Below, piece after piece: positions 1-10,266 of a DNA stretch of 50,781 bases; positions within the stretch are counted from its first letter, which is position 1, and the number at the start of each line of letters is the position of its first letter. This DNA is from Gammaproteobacteria bacterium (GTDB taxonomy: Bacteria; Pseudomonadota; Gammaproteobacteria; Burkholderiales; Nitrosomonadaceae): NCBI GenBank assembly GCA_030431985.1, contig JAUIIB010000017.1, positions 1 to 50,781 on the forward strand. The letters run 5' to 3'. Made by a program: the position numbers and the translations under genes. The notes under the pieces were generated by a model. That model did not search any database. It worked only from the letters and a program-made list of their open reading frames with translations, and was not told the DNA's origin.

Positions 1-100
1 CCGGCAGATGCAAAACCTCTTCTTCATCTGTGTTCGCGTGTGCAGCATAAGTAATCAAAAAACAAAATACTAATGCAAATATCCTGATGCCTTTAATCAT
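1..100 (-). CDS. Exported protein, N-terminal fragment (cut by window edge)
   Basis: An open frame begins with ATG at 98-100 on the minus strand and runs off the left edge (33 codons visible). An AGGA ribosome-binding site lies about nine bases upstream. The start reads as a typical signal peptide: a short basic stretch (MIKGIR), a hydrophobic core and a signal-peptidase I site after AAHA near residue 22, followed by an acidic mature start (NTDEEE). It is therefore most likely a periplasmic or outer-membrane protein. Nothing in the visible part identifies the family, so no function is assigned. Confidence 0.6.
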   Translation of the reverse strand, partial: MIKGIRIFALVFCFLITYAAHANTDEEEVLHLP

Positions 101-241
101 ACCAATCGATCCTATCCATCCTTACTAGAGTGAAATTCTTGAATATTAATAGAAGTGAATAAACACAAAACAACCCTGAGGCAATAAAAACATGCCATCA
201 ATAAGAAACATTACGAAAATGTGAAACTTCACGAAACAAAT

Positions 242-263
242 GCAAAAGCATGATTGCTTTTGC
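242..263. repeat. Perfect 9-bp inverted repeat with 4-base loop
   Basis: The arms GCAAAAGCA and TGCTTTTGC flank the tetraloop TGAT. Read on the minus strand, the hairpin is followed by T-rich but interrupted sequence, so it could be a weak terminator for transcription coming from the glgB side. It lies in the gene-poor stretch between the left-edge gene and glgB. Confidence 0.4.
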
Positions 264-414
264 CGTCTTGAAGGAATTACCAAATTCGAGCAGTTGACTT
301 GTTAATTGCTTTCTCTAGACTCTATCGCAATTCACAGTATTAAATTCGCAAGCGTCCCCATTTATCTAACTAGCAACGTTGCATATTTACTTAATATGTT
401 TAGAAATCCTCATC

Positions 415-723
415 TCAATTATACTTAAAAACAGAAATCATATATTTTTCAAATACATCCACATGAACAACAACCCGCTGCATAACCGTAATCAGTACGC
501 TTAGGCTATTGAAAATTTTATAACGACTGTGGAGGTTGGTCATAAAACGAAAAGCAGGAATCACACTTCACTCTAACAACACTTTCTGACGCTGAATATC
601 ATCGAGTTTCGACACTTCATTAAGCTTAATTAATGTAGATCTTTGCAATTAACCTGAATAAATACTTTGTATACGCTGTAGTTTATCACTCATCTTATGA
701 CACAATTCTTTACCGGCCGCCAT
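415..723 (-). pseudogene. Possible decayed ORF downstream of glgB
   Basis: The 101-753 gap holds no intact gene, but one minus-strand frame reads from ATG at 721-723 to TGA at 415-417 with only two internal stops, TAA at 649-651 and TGA at 568-570. The first two segments have a protein-like composition (for example MSDKLQRIQSIYSG and KLNEVSKLDDIQRQ). The third segment, 418-567, is open but less convincing. I do not recognise the family. It could be a short gene ruined by two nonsense mutations, or a chance open stretch in A+T-rich DNA. No ribosome-binding site precedes the ATG. The rest of the gap shows only the hairpin at 242-263. Confidence 0.2.
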
Positions 724-753
724 CTTAGCATAAACACATTATAAATTAAATAC

Positions 754-3006
754 TTAAATTTCTTTTTGCAGAGTAAAAATCACGCCAGCCAACGGCGGAA
801 GCATAATTTTGAGTGAATAAGGCAGCCCCATCCACGTTTCATGACTCGTATTAATCTGTCCAGCATTACCAATATTACCGCCACCGTAATACATGGAATC
901 ACTGTTAAAGATTTCATAATAAGCACCTTCCATCGGAACACCAATACGATAATTCTCACGAGGCACAGGTGTAAAATTAAGGATAACTATAATAAATTGC
1001 CCATCTATTGTCTGCCGCAAATAACTAATAATAGATTGATCAGCATCATGGCAATCAATCCACGAAAAACCATTAGCCGAAAAATCAAGTTGATGTAATG
1101 CCGGAATATTTTTGTATAAATGATTTAGATCGCGTACCGCAGCCTGTACTCCTACGTTGAATCTGTTTTCCAGCGATTCCCAACTCAATTCCCAATTAAC
1201 ATTCCATTCACCCTGTTGCGCCAGCTCATTACCCATAAAATTTAGCTTCTTACCCGGACAAGTCATTTGATAGGTAATTAATAAACGCAGGTTGGCAAAC
1301 TTTTGCCAAGTATCTCCTGGCATTTTATCAATCAATGAACCTTTGCCGTGCACGACTTCATCATGCGAAAAAGGCAATACAAAATTTTCTGTATACGCGT
1401 AAATCTGACTAAAAGTAAGTTGATCGTGATGGTAACGCCTATAGACAGGATCTTGCGTCATATACAATAAAGTATCATGCATCCAGCCCATGTTCCATTT
1501 CATGGAAAACCCCAGGCCACCTGTATAAACCGGGCGCGATACGGCAGGCCACGCGGTAGACTCTTCCGCGATCGTCAACGCCCCCGGAAACTCTTCATGA
1601 GCCATAATGTTAAGCTCACGAATAAAGTCAATTGCCTCCAGATTCTCCCGACCGCCATGCCGGTTAGGTATCCACTCACCCTCCTCCCGGGAATAATCAA
1701 GATACAGCATAGATGCCACTGCATCGACACGTAGTCCGTCGAGATGAAATTCAGATAACCAGTAATGCGCACTCGACAGCAAAAACGATTTCACCTCATT
1801 ACGGCCATAGTTGAATATATAGGTCCCCCAATCCTGATGAAAACCGAGACGCGGGTCTTCATGCTCATAAAGTGCAGTGCCATCAAAACGTGCCAAAGCA
1901 AATGCGTCCTGGGGAAAATGACCAGGCACCCAGTCAAGAATCACCCCAATGTCAGCTTGATGACACGCATCAACCAAAACCTTAAAGTCCTCGGGCGAAC
2001 CATAGCGGCTTGATACAGCAAAATATCCGGTAGTTTGATATCCCCAGGATTCGTCGAGTGGGTGCTCTGAAACCGGCATAAGTTCAATGTGGGTATATCC
2101 CATTTCCTGTACATAAGATGGCAAATGCTGAGCTAACTCACGATAAGTATAAAATCTGCCATCAGGATGTCGCTTCCATGAACCGGCATGGATTTCCAGA
2201 ATATTCAATGGCGCGTGCAACCAATCCCAATCTGCGCGTTTTTCCATCCACGTTATATCATGCCAATGATATTCACTGTTTATTGTAGGCGTCAGTGCAG
2301 CCGTATTAGGACGTAATTCGTAGCGGGTTGCATAAGGGTCTGTTTTTACACAGACCTCACCGGCATAACGATTACGTATTTCAAACTTATAAAATATATC
2401 CGAAGGTAATTCTGGAATAAATAACTCCCAAACACCACTGGAATGATGTACGGCCATTGGATTAACACGCCCGTCCCATCGATTAAAATCACCCACAACA
2501 CTGACACGTTCCGCATTTGGCGCCCACACAGAAAAACGCACCCCAACAACACCCGCATTGGTAACACGCTGCGCTCCCAACATGCGATAACCTTGCCACA
2601 GTTTCCCTGCATTAAACAAATACAAATCATGATCTGTTATCTGCAAAGGAAACGAATAGGTGTCATAGGCTTCATACACATGAACAACTTCTGATTCAGG
2701 ATGGGCCACTTCAAGTCTTAGCTGAACAGGCGCAGATAGCTGCACTAAACCGCACCATTCAAATATCCCTTCTTCATGTATTCGCTGCATAGATTCAAAG
2801 CCTTGAGACGTTTTCAGCCAAATTGCCTTGGCATTTGGCTGAAATACGCGCGCGCAATAACCTTCTAGGGTTTTGTGTATACCAAGATAAGCAAACGGAT
2901 CATGCAGTTGCCCTGCCAGCAGCATCTTCAAAAGCGGATTTAGCGCAGTTCTCGTTAATGATTGTTTTAAATTTTGTGTTGACATGCGAAAATTATAACG
3001 TGTCAT
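754..3006 (-). CDS. glgB: 1,4-alpha-glucan branching enzyme GlgB
   Basis: This GH13 enzyme makes the alpha-1,6 branches of glycogen in the cytoplasm. The protein has 750 residues, close to the 730-odd of the family. An N-terminal beta-rich module (about 35-130) precedes a CBM48 domain (about 140-235, with VWAPNAERVSVVGDFNRWDG) and the catalytic barrel. Expected active-site residues are present: D428 in DGLRVDAVASMLYLDY, E481 in TIAEESTAW and D549 in FSHDEVVHGKGS. The start is uncertain: ATG at 3006 and ATG at 2985 (MSTQNLKQ) are in frame and neither has a clear Shine-Dalgarno sequence; the second gives a more usual N-terminus. The gene diverges from glgC across a 128-base intergenic region, so the two probably share a control region. 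Confidence 0.95.
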   Translation of the reverse strand: MTRYNFRMSTQNLKQSLTRTALNPLLKMLLAGQLHDPFAYLGIHKTLEGYCARVFQPNAKAIWLKTSQGFESMQRIHEEGIFEWCGLVQLSAPVQLRLEVAHPESEVVHVYEAYDTYSFPLQITDHDLYLFNAGKLWQGYRMLGAQRVTNAGVVGVRFSVWAPNAERVSVVGDFNRWDGRVNPMAVHHSSGVWELFIPELPSDIFYKFEIRNRYAGEVCVKTDPYATRYELRPNTAALTPTINSEYHWHDITWMEKRADWDWLHAPLNILEIHAGSWKRHPDGRFYTYRELAQHLPSYVQEMGYTHIELMPVSEHPLDESWGYQTTGYFAVSSRYGSPEDFKVLVDACHQADIGVILDWVPGHFPQDAFALARFDGTALYEHEDPRLGFHQDWGTYIFNYGRNEVKSFLLSSAHYWLSEFHLDGLRVDAVASMLYLDYSREEGEWIPNRHGGRENLEAIDFIRELNIMAHEEFPGALTIAEESTAWPAVSRPVYTGGLGFSMKWNMGWMHDTLLYMTQDPVYRRYHHDQLTFSQIYAYTENFVLPFSHDEVVHGKGSLIDKMPGDTWQKFANLRLLITYQMTCPGKKLNFMGNELAQQGEWNVNWELSWESLENRFNVGVQAAVRDLNHLYKNIPALHQLDFSANGFSWIDCHDADQSIISYLRQTIDGQFIIVILNFTPVPRENYRIGVPMEGAYYEIFNSDSMYYGGGNIGNAGQINTSHETWMGLPYSLKIMLPPLAGVIFTLQKEI

Positions 3007-3134
3007 TAGTTTGCATAATCGAATATTTCATAGTACGTTGATTCTGGGTCAAGCCGAATCCATTAATTAAAAATAATTCTATCAATTATTCACTTGAAAC
3101 AAGTTTAAACTATTACTTGACATAAACAACTTCG

Positions 3135-4496
3135 ATGTCGGCCATCATGGAACCGATCATCGAGAAAAATTTAGGAGGATACTCGGCCTTAACCGGAGAG
3201 TATTTTATATCATCGATGAAACAAAAATATAACGCCATCAATACACAAAACTCAATAACTCGAAAATCAATCGCACTGATTTTAGCAGGAGGTCGCGGCA
3301 CACGACTTAAACAATTAACTGATTGGCGGGCGAAGCCGGCCGTACCTTTTGGCGGTAAATTTCGTATCGTCGATTTTCCACTATCTAATTGTGTAAATTC
3401 GGGCGTTCGAAGGATCAGCGTCATCACCCAATATAAAGCGCAAAGTTTGATTCAACATATCCAACGAGGCTGGAGCTTTCTGGACGGCCGATTTAATGAA
3501 TATGTCGAGTTATTACCGGCACAGCAACAAATCAAGGAAAGCTGGTATCAGGGAACGGCCGATGCCGTATTTCAAAACATAGACTTTCTACGCCGCCACA
3601 GTGCAGACTACGTTTTAATTCTGGGCGGCGACCATGTTTATAAAATGAATTATGAAACACTGCTGGCAGAGCACGCTAACAATAATGCCGAGCTCACTGT
3701 TGCTTGCGTCGAGGTGCCTCGAAGTGAGGCCAGCGCTTTCGGCATCATGGCCGTTGACGATGAGTGGCGCGTTACCGATTTCATAGAAAAACCAGAGGAT
3801 CCACCGAGCATGCCCGGCCATCCTGAGAAATCACTCGTAAGCATGGGCATCTATGTTTTCAACACCGAATTTTTGTTTGATCAATTAATCCGAGACCATC
3901 AGGACGAAAACTCAGCGCATGACTTTGGCAGAAATTTAATTCCTTATTTGGTACCGGGCCATCGTGTCTATGCGCACCGCTTTCTGGATAGCTGTGTCAA
4001 CAAAGTTAGAGGAATACCTTACTGGCGCGATGTCGGTACAGTTGAAGCTTACTGGGAAGCCAATCTTGATTTGACGAGAATTAAACCGGACTTGAATCTA
4101 TATGACCAGAATTGGCCAATCTGGACCCATCAGGAACAATTACCGCCTGCAAAATTTGTTTTCAACAATGAGGAGCGACACGGTCGCGCCTCTGACTCTC
4201 TGGTATCGGGTGGCTGCATCATCAGCGGAGGTACCGTCAATCGCTCGTTACTGTTTTCCGGCGTGAAGGTCAACAGCTTTAGCCATGTTGAAGACGCTGT
4301 CATTCTGCCCAACGTCAATATCGGTCGAAAAGCACGTCTGAGAAAAGTTGTCGTTGAAAAAAACTGTATCATTCCGGAAGGTCTCGAGGTCGGCTTCGAT
4401 TCAGAAGCAGACAGTCAACAGTTTCATGTCACCGATAACGGTATCACATTAATTACACCCGAAATGCTCGGACAAAAAATACATTATTCAGATTAA
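3135..4496 (+). CDS. glgC: Glucose-1-phosphate adenylyltransferase GlgC
   Basis: The enzyme makes ADP-glucose and pyrophosphate from glucose-1-phosphate and ATP, the committed step of bacterial glycogen synthesis. The nucleotidyltransferase signature LILAGGRGTRLKQLT is followed by the family motifs KPAVPFGG, VDFPLSNCVNSG, QGTADAV and LGGDHVYKMNY; the C-terminus is the left-handed beta-helix regulatory domain. The ATG at 3135 gives 453 residues, about 27 more than usual. The in-frame ATG at 3216 (MKQKYNAIN) gives a normal 426-residue protein, so the true start may be there. Neither start has a good Shine-Dalgarno sequence. The next gene begins 10 bases after the stop, which suggests co-transcription with the GH57 gene. 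Confidence 0.95.
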   Translation: MSAIMEPIIEKNLGGYSALTGEYFISSMKQKYNAINTQNSITRKSIALILAGGRGTRLKQLTDWRAKPAVPFGGKFRIVDFPLSNCVNSGVRRISVITQYKAQSLIQHIQRGWSFLDGRFNEYVELLPAQQQIKESWYQGTADAVFQNIDFLRRHSADYVLILGGDHVYKMNYETLLAEHANNNAELTVACVEVPRSEASAFGIMAVDDEWRVTDFIEKPEDPPSMPGHPEKSLVSMGIYVFNTEFLFDQLIRDHQDENSAHDFGRNLIPYLVPGHRVYAHRFLDSCVNKVRGIPYWRDVGTVEAYWEANLDLTRIKPDLNLYDQNWPIWTHQEQLPPAKFVFNNEERHGRASDSLVSGGCIISGGTVNRSLLFSGVKVNSFSHVEDAVILPNVNIGRKARLRKVVVEKNCIIPEGLEVGFDSEADSQQFHVTDNGITLITPEMLGQKIHYSD

Positions 4497-4506
4497 TACC
4501 CATCCC

Positions 4507-6189
4507 ATGAAGCACATCAACCTTGTCTTACTGTGGCACATGCATCAGCCTGACTACCGCCATTACGATACCCGGGAATTTGAAATGCCTTGGGTTTATT
4601 TGCATGCCATCAAGGATTATGCCGATATGGCATTTCACTTGGAAAACCACCCTAAAATCAAAGCAGTCGTTAACTTTGTTCCAATATTATTGGATCAAAT
4701 TGAGGATTATGCCTCTCAATTCGCATCAGGGCAGATTCGAGATCCACTGTTACGACTGCTGATTACACCGAATCTTGGCGACATTTCCGACAGTGACCGC
4801 GAATTCATTTTGACGAGTTGTTTTAAAGGCAATCCAGACACTATGCTCAAGCCCTACCCAGCATATGAGCGGTTGTTTGAGTTAAAAGAAACGGGCGAGC
4901 TAATACACTTTTCCGAACGCTACTTTTCAGATTTGTTGGTATGGTACCATTTGGCCTGGACCGGAGAAAGTGTTCGGCGCAACAATGAGATTATTATCCA
5001 ACTCATGGAAAAATCTACCGACTATGACTATACAGATAGAACTCAGCTTTTTAGCTTAATTGGTCAGTTGGTTCGAGATCTTATACCACGTTATCGTAAG
5101 CTTGCAGAAACCGGCCAGGTTGAATTATCAACTACCCCGCATTATCATCCTTTGGCGCCTTTGCTAATTGATTTCACATCCACACACGACAGCATGCCTG
5201 ATGCCGAACTGCCCGTCAGCAAGGATTATCCAGGGGGGCATGAACGCACAGCCTTTCATCTGTCATCTGCCATAGACAGCCACCAACGGCGTTTCGGTAG
5301 CCAGCCCACTGGAATCTGGCCTGCCGAGGGTGCAATATCACTGCCTTTAATTCAAATGATGGGCAAATCAGGATGCCAATGGTGTGCCAGTGGCGAAGGA
5401 GTACTGGCCAACAGTTTGCGTAAATCGTATCCAGATGCTGATCTACCTGACCGGAACCATTATCTATATCACCCCTACCGTGTTCATGACAGCGAAAACA
5501 TTACCTGTTTTTTTCGCGACGACCTATTATCCGACTTGATTGGTTTCGAATACGCTAAATGGCATGGGCGGGACGCTGCCGAGCACCTCATACAATCGCT
5601 TGAACAGATAGGACATGATACTCAACACGACGAAAATCCTATTGTGAGTATTATTCTGGACGGCGAAAACGCATGGGAGCATTACCCTTATAACGGATTT
5701 TATTTTTTTGATGATTTATATTCCTTATTGGAACAGCAAACTGCTATTGACACGACAACTTACAGTGATTATCTCACTTTAACGAATCAGGCAGAAGACG
5801 TTATAACGTTACCCGCTTTATCGGCGGGAAGCTGGGTATATGGCACGTTTTCCACCTGGATAGGCGATCCGGACAAAAACCATGCATGGGATTTATTGTG
5901 CGCAGCAAAAGTATGTTATGACGAGAATATTCATAACGCGCATTTATCAGAATCTGAGAAAGAGGCAGCCAGCACACAGCTCGCTTCTTGCGAAAGCTCT
6001 GACTGGTTTTGGTGGTTCGGAGATTATAATCAAGCTGATGCTGTAATCCAGTTTGATCAGCTATACCGGGATAATCTGGCAAATCTATACCGCTTGCTGA
6101 AACTGGCCGTACCCAAAACCGTTATGGAACCAATAAGCAAAGGCAACGCAGACGTTAGAGAAAGTGGCACGATGAGACGATCATCATAA
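4507..6189 (+). CDS. Glycoside hydrolase family 57 protein (alpha-amylase-like)
   Basis: A 560-residue GH57 protein. The family start LLWHMHQPDYR (residues 8-18) is the first beta-strand of the (beta/alpha)7 barrel. The probable catalytic nucleophile is E274 in GIWPAEGAIS and the acid/base is D385 in IILDGENAWEHYP. GH57 enzymes act on alpha-glucans as amylases, amylopullulanases, branching enzymes or glucanotransferases. There is no signal peptide, so it should act on intracellular glycogen or maltodextrin. It sits in the glgC operon. The exact reaction cannot be read from the sequence. The C-terminal 20 or so residues are polar and low in conservation signals. Confidence 0.88.
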   Translation: MKHINLVLLWHMHQPDYRHYDTREFEMPWVYLHAIKDYADMAFHLENHPKIKAVVNFVPILLDQIEDYASQFASGQIRDPLLRLLITPNLGDISDSDREFILTSCFKGNPDTMLKPYPAYERLFELKETGELIHFSERYFSDLLVWYHLAWTGESVRRNNEIIIQLMEKSTDYDYTDRTQLFSLIGQLVRDLIPRYRKLAETGQVELSTTPHYHPLAPLLIDFTSTHDSMPDAELPVSKDYPGGHERTAFHLSSAIDSHQRRFGSQPTGIWPAEGAISLPLIQMMGKSGCQWCASGEGVLANSLRKSYPDADLPDRNHYLYHPYRVHDSENITCFFRDDLLSDLIGFEYAKWHGRDAAEHLIQSLEQIGHDTQHDENPIVSIILDGENAWEHYPYNGFYFFDDLYSLLEQQTAIDTTTYSDYLTLTNQAEDVITLPALSAGSWVYGTFSTWIGDPDKNHAWDLLCAAKVCYDENIHNAHLSESEKEAASTQLASCESSDWFWWFGDYNQADAVIQFDQLYRDNLANLYRLLKLAVPKTVMEPISKGNADVRESGTMRRSS

Positions 6190-6276
6190 TAAATAACGGA
6201 TATTCAATCTAGGTCAATTCACAGTCAACCGCGTTTTAAGCACCAGGTTATATCAATAAATACGGAAATCACATCT

Positions 6277-8298
6277 ATGCAGCAACCGGTATCATTACTC
6301 TTAGGCGTTCATGCACACCAGCCCATCGGCAATTTTCCTGAAGTACTGGAAGATGCGCATTTTCGTTGCTACAAGCCCTTTATAGAAACGTTACACCGTT
6401 ATCCGGATTTTCATTTTGCGATTCATTTCTCCGGCTGGCTCCTTGACTATCTGTTTGAACACTATCCTCAAGACATGGCCTTGCTTAAAGACATGGTTGC
6501 CCGAGGACAGGCTGAATTGTTTGGTGCAGGTGATACCGAGCCTGTATTGGCAGTCATTCCGAATAGGGACCGCATAGGGCAAGTAGAAACGCTATCTAGA
6601 AAGCTCGCCGAAAAGCTGGGGCAAAGGCCTCAAGGTGCATGGCTGACCGAACGCGTATGGGATTCAACCGTAGTACCTTCACTCGTTGATTGTGGCATTC
6701 GTTATGTTATTGTTGATGATTACCATTTTCTCTGTGCGGGGAATACTGCCAAACAACTCAACGGCTTTTATACGACCGAAGAAGATACCCGCAAGCTCGA
6801 TATTTTCCCGATTTCAGAATCATTACGTTATAAACTACCTTTTACGCCCGCGCCCGATGCAATCGCCTATCTCGAGTCTTTGGCAGACGAACAATCAAGC
6901 GACAATAATCATCCTCGGGTTGCTGCGGTTTATTTTGACGATATTGAAAAATTTGGTATTTGGCCGGAAACCTATCAATGGGTGTATGAAAAAGGCTGGC
7001 TCGAACAGTTTATACAAGGTGTTCTTGCTTCACCAAAAATTTCGCCATGTCATTACAGCGACTACCATGCTAATGAAAAAACGAGCGGCCTCGTTTATTT
7101 ACCGACAACATCCTACATTGAAATGAATACTTGGACGTTACCTGCTGAGTCTGCTGAGGCATATGATGACCTGGTCAAACAATCAAAAACAGCAGGCTGG
7201 TATGAACAAAATAAGGCTTATCTGCGCGGCGGCATCTGGAAGAATTTTCTGTCACGCTATCCCGAATCGAACTGGATGCACAAACGCATGCTCGGCTTGT
7301 CAGCGCGACTTGCCTCATTACCGGATAACCAGCGCACATTGACCATGCAAGAAAAATTGTATGCCGCCCAGGCCAATGACGCTTACTGGCATGGTTTGTT
7401 TGGCGGCTTATACCTGCCTCATTTACGCCGAGCAATTTATAATAACCTGATCGCTCTGGAAGCCATGCTTGACGCTTGCGATCAACGTAAAAGCATACAA
7501 GTTCAGGATATTGATCTCGACGGTATTGAGGAAATCTGTTTACAAAATAACGCACTTCAAATCATTTTAAAAAATGATAACTTTGCCAGTATTGTTGAAT
7601 TTGACGCCTATTCACTGAGCCACAATTTTGGGGATACGCTACAACGCCAAACTGAACATTACTTTCACAAAATCCAGTTAGACGGACAAAATGCAGCAGA
7701 CTCGAGTCATTTAGACACTGGCATTACATCGGCTCACGATCGCATTTTAAACAAACATGTTGTCCATGCCTCTGATCTGAAACCGGATACGCACCCCAGG
7801 CATTTGTTTGTGGATTGGCTTGACGATCAGCTAGTCGATTATCAATATATCGATTCAAATTCAAGTACCGTACAGTTTCAAAGTAAAACTTCTTCATTAT
7901 CAATTCTTAAAGCGTTTACACTGTCGGACAGCCGGTTGAACGTGCACTATCAGTTTTCAGATAATTCGCACAATGCATTTCGTATTGAGATTAATCTTGC
8001 GATGCCCAGCTGTGACGGTATGGGCGGACGTTTCGTCACTCACGATAATAATCTGGGCAACTTTGGCCAATTACACTCACTCACTCAAATAACCGAAATC
8101 CAACTGATTGATGACACCTTGGGGGGATGTATCGTATTAAGCACATCATCTCCTGTTCAATTTTCTGCAATACCACATTTTACGGTTTCCCAATCGGAAA
8201 ATGGATTTGAGAAAATAATGCAAGCTGTAACAATTCAACTGGATTGGATCATTCAATCTAAGGCATTAACCGTCTCGCTTGATGTAAGCCCGCAATAA
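6277..8298 (+). CDS. GH57 4-alpha-glucanotransferase/alpha-amylase-like protein
   Basis: This second GH57 protein (673 residues) belongs to a different subgroup from its neighbour, like the archaeal 4-alpha-glucanotransferase. The start VSLLLGVHAHQPIGNF is the typical first strand. The nucleophile matches E125 in GAWLTERVWDS, and the acid/base is one of D221/D222 in VYFDDIEKFGIWPETY. The barrel (to about 290) is followed by a helical region and a C-terminal beta-sandwich (about 420-670) as in enzymes with DUF1925/DUF1926. It lacks a signal peptide. It follows the first GH57 gene after 87 bases and precedes pgi by 12 bases. Disproportionation of maltodextrins released from glycogen is the likely role; hydrolysis is an alternative. 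Confidence 0.88.
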   Translation: MQQPVSLLLGVHAHQPIGNFPEVLEDAHFRCYKPFIETLHRYPDFHFAIHFSGWLLDYLFEHYPQDMALLKDMVARGQAELFGAGDTEPVLAVIPNRDRIGQVETLSRKLAEKLGQRPQGAWLTERVWDSTVVPSLVDCGIRYVIVDDYHFLCAGNTAKQLNGFYTTEEDTRKLDIFPISESLRYKLPFTPAPDAIAYLESLADEQSSDNNHPRVAAVYFDDIEKFGIWPETYQWVYEKGWLEQFIQGVLASPKISPCHYSDYHANEKTSGLVYLPTTSYIEMNTWTLPAESAEAYDDLVKQSKTAGWYEQNKAYLRGGIWKNFLSRYPESNWMHKRMLGLSARLASLPDNQRTLTMQEKLYAAQANDAYWHGLFGGLYLPHLRRAIYNNLIALEAMLDACDQRKSIQVQDIDLDGIEEICLQNNALQIILKNDNFASIVEFDAYSLSHNFGDTLQRQTEHYFHKIQLDGQNAADSSHLDTGITSAHDRILNKHVVHASDLKPDTHPRHLFVDWLDDQLVDYQYIDSNSSTVQFQSKTSSLSILKAFTLSDSRLNVHYQFSDNSHNAFRIEINLAMPSCDGMGGRFVTHDNNLGNFGQLHSLTQITEIQLIDDTLGGCIVLSTSSPVQFSAIPHFTVSQSENGFEKIMQAVTIQLDWIIQSKALTVSLDVSPQ

Positions 8299-8310
8299 CG
8301 CTATACCATT

Positions 8311-9945
8311 ATGTCTGCTCTAACCGAATCACCAGCTTGGCTCGCAGTAGAAAAACACCAATCGACACTTGCACAAAGCACATTATCCGACCTGTTTAAA
8401 CAAGATAATCATCGATTTGACAGATTTTCTCTGCAATTTGAAGATATGTTGGTTGATTTCTCTAAACAGCATATTACAAATCAAACCATCGATTTATTGC
8501 TTGCACTGGCTCGCCATCAAAATCTGGAACAATGGATCGGGCACATGTTTAATGGTGAAAAAATCAACAGTACCGAGGACCGTGCTGCGCTACACACAGC
8601 CCTCCGCAGTAAAAAAACGGTCGTATTGGATGGCGAAAATATCTCACACAAAATCGGCATCGTATTCGAAAGAATGGCACGGTTTTCCACTGCGGTACAT
8701 AACGGTGAATTACGTGGCTATTCTGGCAAACCGTTTTCAGATGTCGTTAATATCGGAATTGGCGGATCCGATTTGGGCCCCCTGATGGTAACAGAAGCCC
8801 TGAAGCCGTATGGCTCAAACAAAATACAACTTCATTTTGTTTCAAATGTCGATGGTGTGCAGCTTTATGAAACCCTGCAGCACCTCAACCCAGCCACTAC
8901 ACTATTTATCATCGCTTCAAAAACGTTCACAACACAGGAAACCATGACCAATGCATACTCAGCACGCGAATGGTTTGTAACACACGGCGGCAACAAAGCC
9001 ACCGTCTCCCGACATTTTATCGCCGTCTCAACCAATCAAGACGCTGTTAGGCAATTCGGCATCGAAACCGATAACACATTTGAATTTTGGGATTGGGTTG
9101 GCGGCCGCTATTCATTATGGTCATCAATCGGATTATCTATCGTGTTAAAGATTGGTATGGATAATTTCCAAGCACTACTCGCCGGTGCAGAAGCCATGGA
9201 CCAGCACTTTGAAACAACACCGCTGCAGCACAATATACCGGTCATACTCGGATTACTGGCGATCTGGCAAATTAATTTCAACGGTATCCGCTCACACGCA
9301 ATATTGCCTTATGACCAGTACCTGCACCGTTTTCCGGCTTATTTGCAACAATTGGAAATGGAGAGCAATGGCAAACGCATCACACGTCATGGTGAAATCG
9401 TTGATTACGATACCGGTACCATAATTTGGGGTGAACCCGGCACCAATGGTCAACACGCTTTCTATCAATTGTTACATCAAGGTACGCAAACTATTTCAGC
9501 TGATTTTCTAGCGCCTTGTCAAAGTCAGCACCCGATGGGTAATCACCACCAACTATTATTGGCAAATTTTTTTGCACAAACCGAAGCACTGATGCAAGGT
9601 AAAAATAACCAAAAAGCGCATGCCGAACTCGTATCCCAGGGTTTCTCTGAAGAAGAAATAAAAAAACTGCTGCCGCATAAAACTTTCCCCGGAAACCGCC
9701 CAACCACATCCATTTTATTTAAAAAACTTGATCCCAGAACACTGGGCACACTGATTGCCATGTATGAACATAAAGTTTACGTACAAAGTATCATTTGGGA
9801 TATAAATCCATTTGATCAATGGGGCGTCGAACTGGGGAAGCAACTCACAAATAAAATTCTTCCCGAACTGGAACAAGAAAAGGCAATCACTTCTCACGAT
9901 GCTTCCACTAACGGATTAATTTATTTTTTCAGGAATAATCAATAG
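8311..9945 (+). CDS. pgi: Glucose-6-phosphate isomerase
   Basis: Pgi interconverts glucose-6-phosphate and fructose-6-phosphate and links glycogen metabolism with glycolysis and gluconeogenesis. The 544-residue length is normal. Family signatures are present: [13 protein letters not shown] in the N-terminal sugar-isomerase domain, [17 protein letters not shown], the motif around [16 protein letters not shown], and the C-terminal [19 protein letters not shown]. As the last gene of the glgC-GH57-GH57-pgi set it gives the cluster a way to feed hexose phosphate in and out of glycogen. No obvious intrinsic terminator follows. Confidence 0.97.
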   Translation: MSALTESPAWLAVEKHQSTLAQSTLSDLFKQDNHRFDRFSLQFEDMLVDFSKQHITNQTIDLLLALARHQNLEQWIGHMFNGEKINSTEDRAALHTALRSKKTVVLDGENISHKIGIVFERMARFSTAVHNGELRGYSGKPFSDVVNIGIGGSDLGPLMVTEALKPYGSNKIQLHFVSNVDGVQLYETLQHLNPATTLFIIASKTFTTQETMTNAYSAREWFVTHGGNKATVSRHFIAVSTNQDAVRQFGIETDNTFEFWDWVGGRYSLWSSIGLSIVLKIGMDNFQALLAGAEAMDQHFETTPLQHNIPVILGLLAIWQINFNGIRSHAILPYDQYLHRFPAYLQQLEMESNGKRITRHGEIVDYDTGTIIWGEPGTNGQHAFYQLLHQGTQTISADFLAPCQSQHPMGNHHQLLLANFFAQTEALMQGKNNQKAHAELVSQGFSEEEIKKLLPHKTFPGNRPTTSILFKKLDPRTLGTLIAMYEHKVYVQSIIWDINPFDQWGVELGKQLTNKILPELEQEKAITSHDASTNGLIYFFRNNQ

Positions 9946-10266
9946 GTAATAGCCTTAGCATGAAAAAAGTCGGGGGAGTTATGAATTTGCCGTGCGCTGT
10001 CAACAGAGTTACATCTAGGAAAAAAACGTGCCAACTTATATTCCTATGAAAGATTCATTTGTATTTCTTATATCGGTAATAAAACCTCACAAAACGTTTA
10101 TAGTTTCCAATAGATTATTGTGTTAATGCATCACGGCGCTACTACATAGCTTTTACAGCTCAAAATAGACTTGCGCCGTTCACAAGTATCATGTGAGAAT
10201 TTTTACATTAAAGATGAAATATTTGTCTTAACATTATTCGATAGTGATGATTTACAGGGGTCTGCT
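9946..10266. other. 321-base gap without a supported gene
   Basis: Both strands hold only short open frames (the longest is about 20-30 codons) without convincing ribosome-binding sites. The stretch is A+T-rich and presumably contains the end of the glgC operon transcript and the promoter of the LpxK-like gene. I could not identify a specific promoter or terminator. Confidence 0.5.

Noticed and set aside
242..263. CRISPR or repeat array in the gene-poor left end
   Set aside because: Only a single inverted repeat is present; there are no regularly spaced direct repeats anywhere in the window.
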